Program-made: the position numbers and the translations under genes
Shown here: in pieces, positions 37,389 to 46,363 of the stretch
Position numbering within the stretch: position 1 is the stretch's first letter
Layout: each line of letters opens with the position of its first letter
Notes under the pieces: generated by a model
The model's input: only the letters and a program-made list of their open reading frames with translations
Databases searched by the model: none
What the model was told of the DNA's origin: nothing
DNA from: Streptomyces brevispora
GTDB lineage: Bacteria > Actinomycetota > Actinomycetes > Streptomycetales > Streptomycetaceae
Length of the DNA stretch: 64,000 nucleotides
Assembly: GCF_007829885.1 (NCBI RefSeq)
Contig: NZ_VIWW01000001.1
Coordinates: 2,170,001 to 2,234,000, forward strand
Direction: 5' to 3'

Positions 37389-37751
37389 GGTGCATCCCTT
37401 CTGGAACTTCTTGTGTTTCTGGTACGTCCGGCACTGCGGGAGTTGTCGACACCGCAGGAGCTGTCGGCACCGCAGGAGCAGAAGGAACTTCCGCTCGAAA
37501 CGGAATTTCCGCTGCTTCTGCTTCTTTCGGGGTCTTTCGGACCTCAGGGCATGTCGGTACACCCGGAGAATCGAACGTCTACGCGGAAGATCATGACTCG
37601 TTCGTATTCCGAACGGTTGTAGTGAAGGCGACGGTTGTGACGCAGACCACTCGAATCAAGCCACGGGGGCGGTCCGGCGAACCCCGGAGCCATCCCGCGT
37701 TCACCTGACCGTCATCACCGACCACCTTCACGGCTCGCCCTCGTCCGGCGG
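37389..37751. other. spacer between capA and the Cache-HAMP/pgs operon
   Basis: 363 bases without a supported gene. It holds short direct repeats around 37435-37480 (GGAGCTGTCGGCACCGCA-like units) and C/T-rich tracts at 37490-37540. It likely contains the promoter for the four-gene operon running left. Confidence 0.45.
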
Positions 37752-38966
37752 TCAGTCGGGCAGCTTCTCCAGTGGCTTCAGTCCGTCCTGCGCGGCCCCG
37801 CGGTTGAGCATCGTGCCCTGGGTGCGCTCGAACGCCAGCCGGTAGCGGGCCCGCTCCTCGGGCGTCAGCTCCTTGTCGTCGCGCAGCGCCGCGGCCACAT
37901 CGATGAGCCGGTGGTCCTGCACCGCGTCGGACGGCGCCGGGTGCGCCTCGTCCGCCTCGGGCGGAATGGAGATGAGCGTCGGTACGTACCGCGCCTGCAC
38001 GTCCCACGACCCGCCGCGCTTGTGGAACTCGAACCAGCCGATGATGCCTTCCTCGGTCAGTCCGGACGGCACGTCGTGCCGGGCGACCTGATTGCCCAAC
38101 CCGTACGCGATCCAGGTCCCGTTGACCTTCTCCATCGGCTGCACGACATGGGCGTGATGGCCGATGACCAGGTTGATGCCGGTCTCCCTGGCGAGCCTGC
38201 GCGCCAGCTTGATCTGCCCGGAGCTCGGCTCGGGGTGGTGCTCGCGCCCCCAGTGGATGCTCAGGATGACCACATCGGCGCCGGCCTCGCGGGCCCGCTT
38301 CTCGGCTTCCTTGATCCGGCCGAAGTCGTTCTGGTTGACGATCCAGGGCGTGCCGGCCGGGACCTCGCGCCCGTTGAAGCCGAAGGCGTACGAGAGTTGC
38401 GCCACCTTGACGCCCTTCACGTCCATGATCAGCGGCTTGTCGGCCTCGGCCTGGCTGCGTGCCGAACCGGTGTGCTTCAGCCCGGCCTCGTCGAGGGCGT
38501 CGAGGGTGCGCTTCACTCCGGACCGGCCGTGGTCGAGGGTGTGGTTCGACGCGGTCGAGCAGGTGTCGTAACCGACCTGCTTCACCGCGGTGGTGATCTG
38601 CGGCGGCACCAGGAAGTCCGGGTAGCTGCGGAACGGCCCGTTCGGCTTGCCCACCACCGGCTCGAAGTGACAGATCGCCAGGTCCGCGCGGGAGATGACC
38701 GGCTTCACCCCGGCCATGAGCCGGTCGAAGTCGAGCCCCTGCTTCCCCTCGGCCTTCGCGTCCTTGCGGGCCTGCTCGATCAGCGGCGGGTGGATCAGGA
38801 CGTCACCGGCCGCGGCGACGGTGAACGATGCCCCTCCGCCCTTGGCCGAGCCACTCCCACCGGACTCGGCATCACTGCCCAGGAGGGAACAGCCCGTGGC
38901 GGCCAGTGCGAGGAGCACGGCCAGGGCAGCGCGAGAGGTGAAGGGAACATAAGAACGTGGGGTCAC
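37752..38966 (-). CDS. capA: CapA/PgsA family lipoprotein (poly-gamma-glutamate synthesis or export)
   Basis: A 404-residue lipoprotein with lipobox ALAATGC (Cys about 26) and a metallophosphoesterase-like CapA domain. Signatures are FTVAAAGDVLIHPPL (about 55), TASNHTLDHGRSGVKRTLDAL, VVILSIHWGREHHPEP and INLVIGHHAHVVQPMEKVNG. Family members complete the PgsBCA/CapBCA polymer synthase. GTG 38966 is taken as start because it gives a clean signal peptide; the ribosome-binding site is weak. It is read in the same direction as the pgs operon but 363 bases away. It nearly abuts the divergent gene at 38987. Confidence 0.85.
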   Translation of the reverse strand: MTPRSYVPFTSRAALAVLLALAATGCSLLGSDAESGGSGSAKGGGASFTVAAAGDVLIHPPLIEQARKDAKAEGKQGLDFDRLMAGVKPVISRADLAICHFEPVVGKPNGPFRSYPDFLVPPQITTAVKQVGYDTCSTASNHTLDHGRSGVKRTLDALDEAGLKHTGSARSQAEADKPLIMDVKGVKVAQLSYAFGFNGREVPAGTPWIVNQNDFGRIKEAEKRAREAGADVVILSIHWGREHHPEPSSGQIKLARRLARETGINLVIGHHAHVVQPMEKVNGTWIAYGLGNQVARHDVPSGLTEEGIIGWFEFHKRGGSWDVQARYVPTLISIPPEADEAHPAPSDAVQDHRLIDVAAALRDDKELTPEERARYRLAFERTQGTMLNRGAAQDGLKPLEKLPD

Positions 38967-38986
38967 CCATGTATTTTTACTTGAAT

Positions 38987-39979
38987 ATGACGAGCAAACG
39001 GCCCAAAAATTCGACGATCTCTGCAACATTGCTGGTCACAGCTGTCGTAGCGGCTGTTGTGGTGCTCGTCACCCCCTCCGGAGGAGGGGATTCCGACAAG
39101 GACCGGCCGCAGCATGCCCGGCCCCGTGACGGCGTCGACCTGGCAGCCCGGATCGACGAGTTCACCCACGACACGATCCGCCGCAGCGCCTTCCACCCAC
39201 CGACAGCCCTGGACCGCCACACCATCTCCGACGGCGTCGGGCTCTATCTCGACGGCCGCCACAAGGACGCCGCACGGCTCCTCGCCGAGGTCGACTTCGG
39301 GGTGGCCACGTTCACGGACACGGCCACCGGCCGGCGCTTCGCCGAGATAGCCGACCGGGCACGGGAATCCGCCCGTGGCTGGGGACGCGTATACATCGAT
39401 CTGTCACGCCCGGCCGCGACCTGGTCCGTCCAGATCCCGCACCCGGTCGCCGACACCGACAGCGAGAAGCTGGGCGTGGGCGCCTGGCGGGCCACACCGG
39501 GCGGGGTCATGGTCCTGGCGGGCGCGAACCGCAGGGCGGGCGAGGGCGGCGCGGCCGATGTCGCCCACCGCCGGGACACCGTCTTCCACGCGGTCTGCGC
39601 CGAACTGGTCGCCCACCGGCTGCCCGGCATCCAGCTCCACGGCTACGCCGACTCCACCGAACCGGACTACGACGTGATCGTCTCCACCGGGAAGGGCGAC
39701 CACGGCCGCGCCTGGGGCGAGGGGCTGGCGACGGCACTACGGCGAGAGGGCTTCGAGGTCTGCCGCGTCTGGGTGCGCCGCTGCTCCCTGGAGGGCCGCA
39801 CGAACGTCCAGGGCCGGGCTGCGGCGACGGCCGAACTCCCTTTTCTGCACGTCGAGTTCAGCCGTACGGTCCGATCGTCTCCGCGCCGCACCGCCGACGC
39901 GGTGACGGCGATCGGGAAGGCGGCACGCTACACGGCGCAGAGCGCCGGGGGCGCGCGGGCGGTGTGGTCCGCGCGCTGA
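38987..39979 (+). CDS. membrane-anchored hypothetical protein divergent from capA
   Basis: A 330-residue protein with one N-terminal transmembrane helix (SATLLVTAVVAAVVVLVTPS, about 10-29). A soluble region with no motif I recognise follows. Segments such as LDRHTISDGVGLYLDGR, GVMVLAGANRRAG and YADSTEPDYDVIVSTG suggest an alpha/beta domain facing outside the cell. ATG 38987 is chosen over 38957 and 38969 because it begins just before a basic stretch and the helix. Only 20 bases separate it from capA, so promoters must overlap coding ends. A link to polymer synthesis is possible only by location. Confidence 0.65.
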   Translation: MTSKRPKNSTISATLLVTAVVAAVVVLVTPSGGGDSDKDRPQHARPRDGVDLAARIDEFTHDTIRRSAFHPPTALDRHTISDGVGLYLDGRHKDAARLLAEVDFGVATFTDTATGRRFAEIADRARESARGWGRVYIDLSRPAATWSVQIPHPVADTDSEKLGVGAWRATPGGVMVLAGANRRAGEGGAADVAHRRDTVFHAVCAELVAHRLPGIQLHGYADSTEPDYDVIVSTGKGDHGRAWGEGLATALRREGFEVCRVWVRRCSLEGRTNVQGRAAATAELPFLHVEFSRTVRSSPRRTADAVTAIGKAARYTAQSAGGARAVWSAR

Positions 39980-39991
39980 CGAGTGCGGCCT

Positions 39992-40543
39992 TCACCGCCT
40001 GGAGACCGGCAACCCCGCCCAAATCCTCCAGGCCCCCGCTTCGGTGCCGGTGGCGGGCCTCGGCCCTGGAGTGATGCGCGCCGAAGGGAGACCACAGGAT
40101 CTGGAGCAGATCGTGATCGGCCGGGCTTTTGAGGTCGGGTACGTTCCGCCGGAACAACTGGGCCGGCGCGGGAAGGGGAAAGGGTCGGTGTCCCCGAGCC
40201 AGGGGGCGTGGCGCCCCTGCTTGAGTGACCGGAGCACATCACCCTCCTCGTCCGTGGGACCTGGACGCTGCCCGGGAGCGGGAACCCGCCCCCACGCCTC
40301 GGCGAGGACGCGACGGCGCAGCCGTACGTCCGCCGTCCGCTCCCCGTACGCCCGCCGGTGCCGCTCCGTGCGGACCGGCCACGGCTCGTCCGCCGGCCAC
40401 AGGAGCGGCCCGCCCACCGAGCTGTCGTGACGCCTGGGGACACCCGGGCGCGGATGCAACCGTGTGGCCGTACACCGGTGGGCGACCAACTCCGGGAAAT
40501 CGCTCTCGATGCCCACCGAGCAGGCGGGACCGGTGCGGGACAT
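39992..40543 (-). pseudogene. 5' fragment of DUF1963-like gene, frameshifted and truncated
   Basis: The minus-strand frame from ATG 40543 matches the N-terminal half of the intact genes at 44849 and 58137 closely (TRLHPRPGVP, SSVGGPLLWPADEPWPV, RVPAPGQRPGPTDEEGD). Around 40170 the frame shifts: the matching continuation FRRNVPDLKSPADHDLLQILW is in another frame, and similarity ends near 40045. It is a dead third copy of the family. It follows the Sufu gene on the opposite side of a 42-base gap. Confidence 0.8.
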
Positions 40544-40585
40544 GCGTCTCCTTACACGGGCCAGGGTCCCGCGCGGCTTCAGGTT

Positions 40586-41161
40586 CTACAGACTCATCTG
40601 CGGGCGCTCGAGGTCGAACAGATCGGGGTCCTGCGTCGTCAATTCGCTCTCGAAAGCCGGCCAGCCGTACTTCTCCACGTACTCCGCCTCCGCACGGTGA
40701 AGCGGCACCAGCCACACCACCGACACATGCGTCCCGTTCTCCAGTGCGACGGAGAAGAAGCCGTCGTCGAAGTAGACCGGCATGGCCGCGTATAGGGCCG
40801 TCAGGGACCCGCCCGGACGCAGCGGCATCGGCAAGGACAAGACATCCCCGCGAAGAACCGCCTTCCCGGCCGTCGCCAGGCGCTCCGCCACCCACTCCAG
40901 CACTCCTGGAAACGGGCCGCACTCATCCCCGGCAACAGGGCGGTTGCAACCGAGCAACTCCAGATGCTGGGGCTCCCCCGTGATGGGAGAGACCAGATGC
41001 GTCCGGTGCAGGGTGGTGGTGGAGTAGGACTGAACACCCTCGAAGACGCCACCGTCGAAGTAACCCACCTGCGCCGCACCTTCGGGAGCCCCCTCCCTGA
41101 CCGACCACGTGCCGACGAGCCGGCCCAGTCGTGCTTCGAGATGGTCGATCAGAACAGCCAC
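40586..41161 (-). CDS. Sufu (suppressor of fused) domain protein, probable immunity protein
   Basis: A 191-residue protein starting at GTG 41161, which follows GAGGGAG. The C-terminal VSVVWLVPLHRAEAEYVEKYGWPAFESEL is the typical bacterial Sufu-domain ending. GYFDGGVFEGVQSYSTTTL and ELLGCNRP fit the rest of the fold. In bacteria Sufu-domain proteins are common immunity proteins in polymorphic toxin loci. The neighbourhood of SUKH and DUF1963-like genes supports that role, but no cognate toxin remains next to it. Confidence 0.78.
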   Translation of the reverse strand: MAVLIDHLEARLGRLVGTWSVREGAPEGAAQVGYFDGGVFEGVQSYSTTTLHRTHLVSPITGEPQHLELLGCNRPVAGDECGPFPGVLEWVAERLATAGKAVLRGDVLSLPMPLRPGGSLTALYAAMPVYFDDGFFSVALENGTHVSVVWLVPLHRAEAEYVEKYGWPAFESELTTQDPDLFDLERPQMSL

Positions 41162-41251
41162 AAGTCTCCCTCACTCACCGATTCGACAGGACTCGTCGTC
41201 CCGATGTGGACTCACTTCTCCGGGGACACCGCACCGTTCCGCTCGGGATCA

Positions 41252-41521
41252 TCATAAGAACCTCTTGTCCCAGGTGCCGGACACGAACGCCTTCACCGCC
41301 GCAGCGAACCCATTCCCCACGCGCTGCATCCCGGCGTCACCCGCGAAGATGATGTCGCCGTTTTCTGCCAGCAGCACGCTCTCCTCGGTCACCAGGGCGA
41401 TACCGATCGGCACCGCCGGCATGCCGAGCTGACGTGCGTAGCTGCGTACGTTCGGCGGATAGAGCCGCACCCCGTGCCTGACGGCGACCCGGCATCCCTC
41501 GCCTGGACCCGCGCCGCCCCC
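41252..41521 (-). pseudogene. C-terminal fragment of a SUKH-3-like gene
   Basis: The last 70 codons before the stop at 41252 read like a real protein end: NVRSYARQLGMPAVPIGIAL, then a strand-turn-strand (LAENGDIIFAGDAGMQRVG) and FAAAVKAFVSG. This resembles the C-terminus of SUKH-3 immunity proteins. Upstream the frame is open but becomes Arg/Pro-rich nonsense and no start with matching N-terminus exists. Probably a degraded immunity gene. Confidence 0.45.
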
Positions 41522-41930
41522 GAGGACACGTCCGGGCCGGGACCGTGGGATCGAGATCGCCTTCGGGAGCGACGGCTCTGTGCACCTGCGAGGGACTGAT
41601 GCCGCCGACACCGTGGTCACGACGACCCGCGCCAGGGGGAGGGCATTCACGAAGGGCGTACGGGCGGGGAGTTCGACCACTTCACCAACGAGTAGACGAC
41701 CGACGACACCGGCGTACGGCCACAGCGCTCTCAACTCCCCCGACAGACCGCTTCTGCGGCACGTACGGCGGCTGAAGGGCCGTCGTTCCCTTGCTCGCCC
41801 GGTCTGCTTGCCGCAACCACGAGAACGCCCGGCCGAGCTTTCCACCTGTGCCGGACGCGGTCGGTCCGGTTCGGCGCACCGCTGCGCTTGCCGCTCGCGG
41901 AGAGCGAGCGGTGTCACAGGGCGTCGCTCT
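41522..41930. other. degraded spacer in the immunity-gene cluster
   Basis: About 400 bases with no recognisable gene. Several open frames exist but all have shadow-like composition. It probably represents decayed coding sequence linked to the SUKH-3-like fragment. Confidence 0.35.
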
Positions 41931-42434
41931 CTACACGTTTCCCAGATAACGCAGCAGTTGCCACCACTCATCGGATTCCGAGGAACCCGTGATGCGCAGG
42001 TATCCCGGTCCGAGTGCGTACTCCGACACGAACTCGGCGAGGCTGTCCGCCACTCGCTCGAATCGGCGGCTCGCCCACCAGGACGTCAACATGTCGGGGT
42101 AGGTCCAGATCGAGCCGTCCCGGCGATTGGCCAGCACAGGATTCTCGTTGACCTTCCCGACGACAAACCAGTTGGCCGGATCTTCGGGAACTTCGGCCAT
42201 GCCAGGGGAAATCAATGCCTGCGACTTCTGAGCGAACTTCCTGTCGAGGATCACCACTGACCCCATGATGACTCCGTCGGCAGCCAGCAAGAAATCCAGG
42301 TACTCCTCGGGAGCATCCAATTCTGGCCGCCGGGAGACGCCTTCCGGAACAGAATTGAAGATACTCCACTCCTCGCTGGAGTCGATGGCTTCACGAACCC
42401 TCGCGAGACCCTGCCTGAACTCATCTGTGATCAT
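41931..42434 (-). CDS. SMI1/KNR4 (SUKH) family immunity-type protein
   Basis: A 167-residue acidic cytosolic protein with G+C below the core average. The order VPEGVSRRPELDAPEEYLDFLLAADGVIMGSVVILD, then GKVNENPVLANRRDGSIWTYPD, then RVADSLAEFVSEYALGPGYL fits the SUKH fold. That fold has an early L-P-x-x-Y/F-x-x-F-L-x-x-x-G helix and a late helix with FAEFL. SUKH proteins neutralise diverse nuclease toxins. ATG 42434 is preceded by an A-rich GAAAGG-type site. No intact toxin lies next to it. Confidence 0.72.
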   Translation of the reverse strand: MITDEFRQGLARVREAIDSSEEWSIFNSVPEGVSRRPELDAPEEYLDFLLAADGVIMGSVVILDRKFAQKSQALISPGMAEVPEDPANWFVVGKVNENPVLANRRDGSIWTYPDMLTSWWASRRFERVADSLAEFVSEYALGPGYLRITGSSESDEWWQLLRYLGNV

Positions 42435-42475
42435 TGAGCCTTTCCCAGTAATTGATCATGACGGTCCGTGATCGT

Positions 42476-42757
42476 TCAGATGGTGCGCTCGTACTCGAGC
42501 TGTAGCAGTACGAGGGCTGCGGCGGCGATCTTCGTGATGCGACTGGAATCGAGACTGACCCGGCGCAGGGCCGTGAAGGTGGTCTTGGGCAGGGAGTTGG
42601 CGCGCTCGCAGACGCCGTGGATGCCGCGGATAACCTTGTTGTACGTCTGCTGGGCCTCGGTCAACTTGCCTCCCGCGGGCTTCTTGACGGGGTGGCGGAA
42701 GCCGTCGTCGGCGTTCTCGTAGCCGAGGTCGACCAGGGTCGGGATGTTCACGGCGGC
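42476..42757 (-). mobile_element. 3' remnant of IS transposase gene
   Basis: Encodes DLGYENADDGFRHPVKKPAG, GVCERANSLPKTTF and KIAAAALVLLQLEYERTI. I recognise these as the C-terminus of Streptomyces IS5/DDE_Tnp_4-type transposases, including the ERAN-x-LLK region near the catalytic Glu. The 5' part and terminal repeats are absent. Confidence 0.7.
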
Positions 42758-43207
42758 GATTGCGAAGCCGCCCGCCTTCCAGCCCGGCACGGTCGACAAA
42801 TCGGACTGGTACAGGACCGCATCCTTGTCCAGATCGTCCTCATCCCCCTCCCAGGCATCGGTCCGCTCCCGCAGATCCTCCGGAAGCAGGCCGGGGTCCG
42901 GATACTCCACCACCTGTTCGGGATCGAGCGTGCACGGGGACGGCACGTACCCCTGGGACCCCACCACTTCGGGCTCCGGCTGGTCAGCCATCACGCCTCT
43001 GGCACCCACCGCGATGTCTCTCATCCATGGCGTGTTCACCGGGTCCTGCGTGAGAGTTACCAGGTTCCGTTTCTTCCTGGACTGCTTGACCTGCGGCAGA
43101 TCGATTTCATCATCCAGGTCGCTCGCACCTGTGCGAAACGCCCGGCTGGAGGCTCCAGCCGGGCGTCTGCATCCTCTCTTTGAGTCCGGTGAACCAGCGC
43201 GCAACAA
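42476..43207 (-). pseudogene. chimeric remnant: DUF1963-like fragment fused to transposase C-terminus
   Basis: One open frame joins unrelated pieces. The middle (about 42765-42985) matches the DUF1963-like genes (QPEPEVVGSQGYVPSPCTLD, GWKAGGFA). The end (42476-42757) is the C-terminus of an IS-family DDE transposase. The first 80 codons match neither; they contain RKKRNLVTLTQDPVNTPWMR. This is a recombination scar, not a functional gene. Confidence 0.75.
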
Positions 43208-43228
43208 CTCCCGGGCTACGGGCCGAAG

Positions 43229-44527
43229 CTACCCGGCCGACTCCCCCTGGTTCCCATCGAGGCTTTCCAGGATCTCAAGGACGAGGTCGGCCGCGCCGGG
43301 AACACCCTCGCGCTTCAGTTCTCCCTTCAGCGCGGGAATGCTGCCACGGATGGCTTCACGGCACTCGACCTCCAGGAACGGCCTGTCGAGTGCGACCTCG
43401 CTGCTGTCGGACTCCCCCGTGACCAGACCGAGGAGCAGGTCCAGCATGGCCAGCCTCGACGGAGCGGAGAGGTCCTTCTCGCGGAGTGCCGCGACGATCA
43501 TCGAGGCAACCGGGGCGGCAGCCTCGAACAGCATCGAGCCCGTCTCGATGTCATCGGCCAGGTCGACCGCCTCGGCTTCTTCCTCGGTTCTCGCCGCGAC
43601 CAGCGTGGCGAAGCTGTACGGAACGTGGCGCGCGCCTCGGCCGCAGCCGCACCGCATGGCCGGCCAGTCGTGCCGGGCGGCCTCGATACGCCAACTGCCC
43701 GCCGACACGTCGGACGGAACGTGCCTAATCCGCTGCTCAGTACCGCCGAACCACGTACTCGACAGGGGACGACCGCCCGTGCGGTCCCAAACAGCGACCG
43801 TCCCGCCGCAGTCGGTCCCGACAACGCGTTCGCCGTCGGCACTGAACCCGACCGATCGCACCCATCCGCCGAGCCCCTCGCAGGTCGCCACCGACGCACC
43901 AGTAGCCGCATTCCAGAGCCGCACCACTTGGTCCATGCCACCGGTCGCGACCACGGCGCCGTCCGGGCTGACGGCCCCTGCGAGAACCGAATCCCGGTGC
44001 CCGCCAAGTGCTACCGACGGCGTGCCGTGCAGCGAAGCGTCCAGGTCCCAGACCCGTACCGCGCCGCCACGGCCGCCGACCATCAGACGGTCGCCCTGCG
44101 GCGTGATGACCACGGCTCCTGGCCAGGGCCCCCGGTCTTCGAACACCGCCACCGGCGTTCCGGATTCGGCGTCCCAGATCTGGATTCGGCCACCGTGCGT
44201 GCCGGTAACGAGATGCCGACCGTCCGGATGCCACGCAAGTGCTCTGACCGATTCGCCGAAGCCGTCGGACGGTTCACCGACCGCGAATTCCGCAAGGACG
44301 TCGGAGCCCTTTGTGTCCTGGACGCGTACGACACCGTCCGCGCCGCCGGACGCCAGCCGGGCCCCACATCGGGTCCACGCGAGCGATCCCACTGAAGCCG
44401 CGTGCCCCGTGAGCGATTGCCCGAGCCGGACACCACCCTCGTCCGCGGAGCCGAGGGACGTACCGCCCGAGGATGTTCGTCCGCCGGCTCCGACGGAGGA
44501 GTTGAGCGCGAAGGTGGCCGCGGCCAA
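43229..44527 (-). CDS. WD40 repeat protein, probably N-terminally truncated
   Basis: About 430 residues. WD40 blades are clear: LTGHAASVGSLAWTRCG, VRALAWHPDGRHLVTGTHGG followed by IQIWDAESG, AVVITPQGDRLMVGGRGG followed by VRVWDLD, SVLAGAVSPDGAVVATGGMD followed by VVRLWNAATG, and SVGFSADGERVVGTDCGG. The last 160 residues are helical and HEAT-like, with no enzymatic motif. Only about five blades are present, and the start is poor (TTG near 44527; the frame runs to TTG 44587 inside the opposite gene). The N-terminus is likely lost. It may be a scaffold or immunity protein. Confidence 0.6.
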   Translation of the reverse strand: MAAATFALNSSVGAGGRTSSGGTSLGSADEGGVRLGQSLTGHAASVGSLAWTRCGARLASGGADGVVRVQDTKGSDVLAEFAVGEPSDGFGESVRALAWHPDGRHLVTGTHGGRIQIWDAESGTPVAVFEDRGPWPGAVVITPQGDRLMVGGRGGAVRVWDLDASLHGTPSVALGGHRDSVLAGAVSPDGAVVATGGMDQVVRLWNAATGASVATCEGLGGWVRSVGFSADGERVVGTDCGGTVAVWDRTGGRPLSSTWFGGTEQRIRHVPSDVSAGSWRIEAARHDWPAMRCGCGRGARHVPYSFATLVAARTEEEAEAVDLADDIETGSMLFEAAAPVASMIVAALREKDLSAPSRLAMLDLLLGLVTGESDSSEVALDRPFLEVECREAIRGSIPALKGELKREGVPGAADLVLEILESLDGNQGESAG

Positions 44528-44542
44528 CCGGAGGTGGGGACG

Positions 44543-44779
44543 GTGACCCCTCGCTCGGTCCTGCGCTACGAAACCTGGACTCTCCAACCCGACCGCGAGC
44601 GGGACGCGGAGCCGGTCCTGTACGTGATGCAGTGCGCCGTGGACAGCGAGACCTCACCGACAAGCGAGGACTTCGCCGAACCGCAGAACTGGGTACTGCG
44701 CCACTGCGGCCAGAACCCGTCCCACCACACGTACCAGGAGATCATCACCAGGCCCTGGCAGGCCTGGCGGCAGACATGA
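44543..44779 (+). CDS. small DUF7848-like protein
   Basis: A 78-residue protein starting at GTG 44543, which follows GGAGG by 8 bases. It reads VTPRSVLRYETWTLQPDRER, then CAVDSETSPTSEDFAEPQNW, then HHTYQEIITRPW. This resembles small Streptomyces proteins (DUF7848 type) often found beside mobile or regulatory elements; function is unknown. Degraded copies of the same gene occur at 46050 and 59434 within the long direct repeats. It is the only intact gene on the plus strand between 40 and 46 kb. Confidence 0.65.
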   Translation: MTPRSVLRYETWTLQPDRERDAEPVLYVMQCAVDSETSPTSEDFAEPQNWVLRHCGQNPSHHTYQEIITRPWQAWRQT

Positions 44780-44848
44780 ACCAGCCCTTGCCGCCCCAAG
44801 GCCCGCGCCGCGCCGGGTGGCCCGGTCGGTCAGGGCGTGGTGGCAAGG

Positions 44849-45865
44849 TCAGCCCTGGAAGCTGAGCCGTGGCGGGTGGGTGGGGTCCGCCCGGCAGAAG
44901 AAGACGTTCATGGAGCCCCAGCGGCCCACGGTGACCTGGGTGGGAATATTGGTGCCTCTGGCGTCCGCAGTTGCACGGTCCTCCAGCGGAGTCCAGCTGC
45001 GGTTCCCGCCGTCCCACTCACCGCTCGCCACCGTCACCAGCAGGTCCGTCCGAGCCCCACACGAGCAGAGCACGTCGGCGCGACCCGTCCCGTGCCAGGA
45101 AGCGAATCCGCCGGCCTTCCATCCGGGTGCGACCGACAGGTCGGACCGGTAGAGGACCGCGTCCTCGTCCAGGTCGTCCTCGTCGCCCTCCCACGCGTCG
45201 ATGCGCTCCCGCAGGTCGTCCGGGAGCAGCTCGATGTCCGGATGTTCGACGACCTGCTCGGGGTCGAGCGTGCACGACGCGGGAACGTACCCCTCGGAGC
45301 CAACCACTTCGGGTTCCGGCTGAACGGCCAGGACGTCACCGACCTCGGAAGACCGGCGCCAGAGCAGAGTGACAGCGGGCTCATGGCGGCCGTGATGCGC
45401 ATCGAACGGGCACCACAGGATCTGAAGCAGATCATGATCGGCCGGCCCGCCGAGGTCGGGCACGTCCCGCCGGAACAACTGGGCCACCGCAAGGAGGGGA
45501 ATCGGGTCCGTTTCTCCGAGCAAGGGGGCATGGCGCCCCCGCTTGAGTGAGCGCAGCACGTCGCCCTCCTCGTCCGTGGGACCAGGACGCTGCCCCGGAG
45601 CGGGAACCCGGCTCCACGCCTCGGCGAGGATGCGACGGCGCAGCCGTACGTCCGCCGTCCGCTCCCCGTAACCCCGCCGGTGCCGCTCAGAACAGACCGG
45701 CCACGGTTCATCCGCCGGCCAGAGGAGCGGTCCGCCCACCGAGCTGTCGCCGGGCTCCGGAGCGCCTGGGCGCGGATGCAGGCGCGTCGTGCTGCGGCGA
45801 TGGACAGCGAGGTCCGGGAAGATCCTCTCGATGTCGATCGGACGTGAGGGGGTGGTGCGGGACAT
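44849..45865 (-). CDS. DUF1963 (YwqG-like) protein, predicted immunity protein, left copy
   Basis: A 338-residue protein. Features of the DUF1963 fold are SSVGGPLLWPADEPWPV (about 38-55), LLAVAQLFRRDVPD, DHDLLQILWCPFD, VAPGWKAGGFASWHG and a C-terminal Cys pair CSCGARTDLLVTV. It ends with RWGSMNVFFCRAD. ATG 45865 follows AAGGAG. Just upstream on the same strand is a remnant of an Endonuclea_NS_2-like toxin tip (45940-46040). The same order occurs at 58137-59413, which suggests that this protein was the antidote of that nuclease. The gene lies in the left 1.5-kb direct repeat. Confidence 0.7.
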   Translation of the reverse strand: MSRTTPSRPIDIERIFPDLAVHRRSTTRLHPRPGAPEPGDSSVGGPLLWPADEPWPVCSERHRRGYGERTADVRLRRRILAEAWSRVPAPGQRPGPTDEEGDVLRSLKRGRHAPLLGETDPIPLLAVAQLFRRDVPDLGGPADHDLLQILWCPFDAHHGRHEPAVTLLWRRSSEVGDVLAVQPEPEVVGSEGYVPASCTLDPEQVVEHPDIELLPDDLRERIDAWEGDEDDLDEDAVLYRSDLSVAPGWKAGGFASWHGTGRADVLCSCGARTDLLVTVASGEWDGGNRSWTPLEDRATADARGTNIPTQVTVGRWGSMNVFFCRADPTHPPRLSFQG

Positions 45866-45939
45866 GCGGCTCCTTGAACGGGCCGGGGCCACAGGCTACT
45901 GCCTGTGGCCCCAGGGTCATGCGTGGTTGCAACTATTCA

Positions 45940-46040
45940 CTACTGGCCAGTACGCACTCCCGATGCCGGGTTTTCCAACCACCCGCTGAGCTCGAATCCT
46001 CTGTTCCCGTGAACTGAGAATTTCAGCGCAATGGGAATCG
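45940..46040 (-). pseudogene. remnant of Endonuclea_NS_2-like toxin tip, left copy
   Basis: The minus strand encodes IPIALKFSVHGNRGFELSGW, then LENPASGVRTGQ and a stop at 45940. This matches the end of the longer remnant at 59231-59413. The upstream part of the toxin is missing. Confidence 0.6.
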
Positions 46041-46049
46041 GTACCAGAG

Positions 46050-46225
46050 GTCTTCGTGGAGCCCGTCCTCTGCGCGACGCAGCGCGCCGTGGGCGGAGAG
46101 ACGTCGCCGACAGGCGAGGACTTCACCGAACCGCAGAACAGTGCTACGGCACCGCGGCCGGCACCTGTCCCACCGCGCCTACCGGGAGATCATCGCGCGG
46201 CCCTGCCGAGGGCCAGGCGGCAGAC
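46050..46225 (+). pseudogene. degraded DUF7848-like gene, left copy
   Basis: Plus-strand similarity to 44600-44765: CGCAGCGCGCCGTGGGCGG, GCGAGGACTTCACCGAACCG and CTACCGGGAGATCATC are recognisable. Frame disruptions prevent a complete reading frame. Confidence 0.6.
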
Positions 46226-46363
46226 GTGACGTGCGGCGCTCACCCCGGCACCGTGCAGGGAGTGCCGGACGGGTGGGGCCGGGCAGGGGCCGGCAGAGGA
46301 CGGCCAGTTGGTCACTATTTTCCACATCGTCTTGCGTTTGACGCACTGGCGAGGGCCCTCAGG

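Larger units (their letters stand above)
44850..46363. repeat. long direct repeat, left copy
   Basis: From CAGCCCTGGA (44850) to CCCTCAGG (46363) this segment matches 58138-59686 closely and in the same orientation, with some indels in the middle. It includes the DUF1963-like gene, the nuclease-tip remnant and a DUF7848-like remnant. The truncated rep starts immediately after it. Confidence 0.85.

Noticed and set aside
36351..37622. A 423-codon plus-strand open frame opposite the Cache-HAMP gene.
   Set aside because: Antisense shadow with no ribosome-binding site and low-complexity composition.
38957..38986. Earlier starts (38957, 38969) for the gene divergent from capA.
   Set aside because: They would overlap the capA start region and add an unusual YFYLN stretch; ATG 38987 gives a basic N-terminus followed by the helix.
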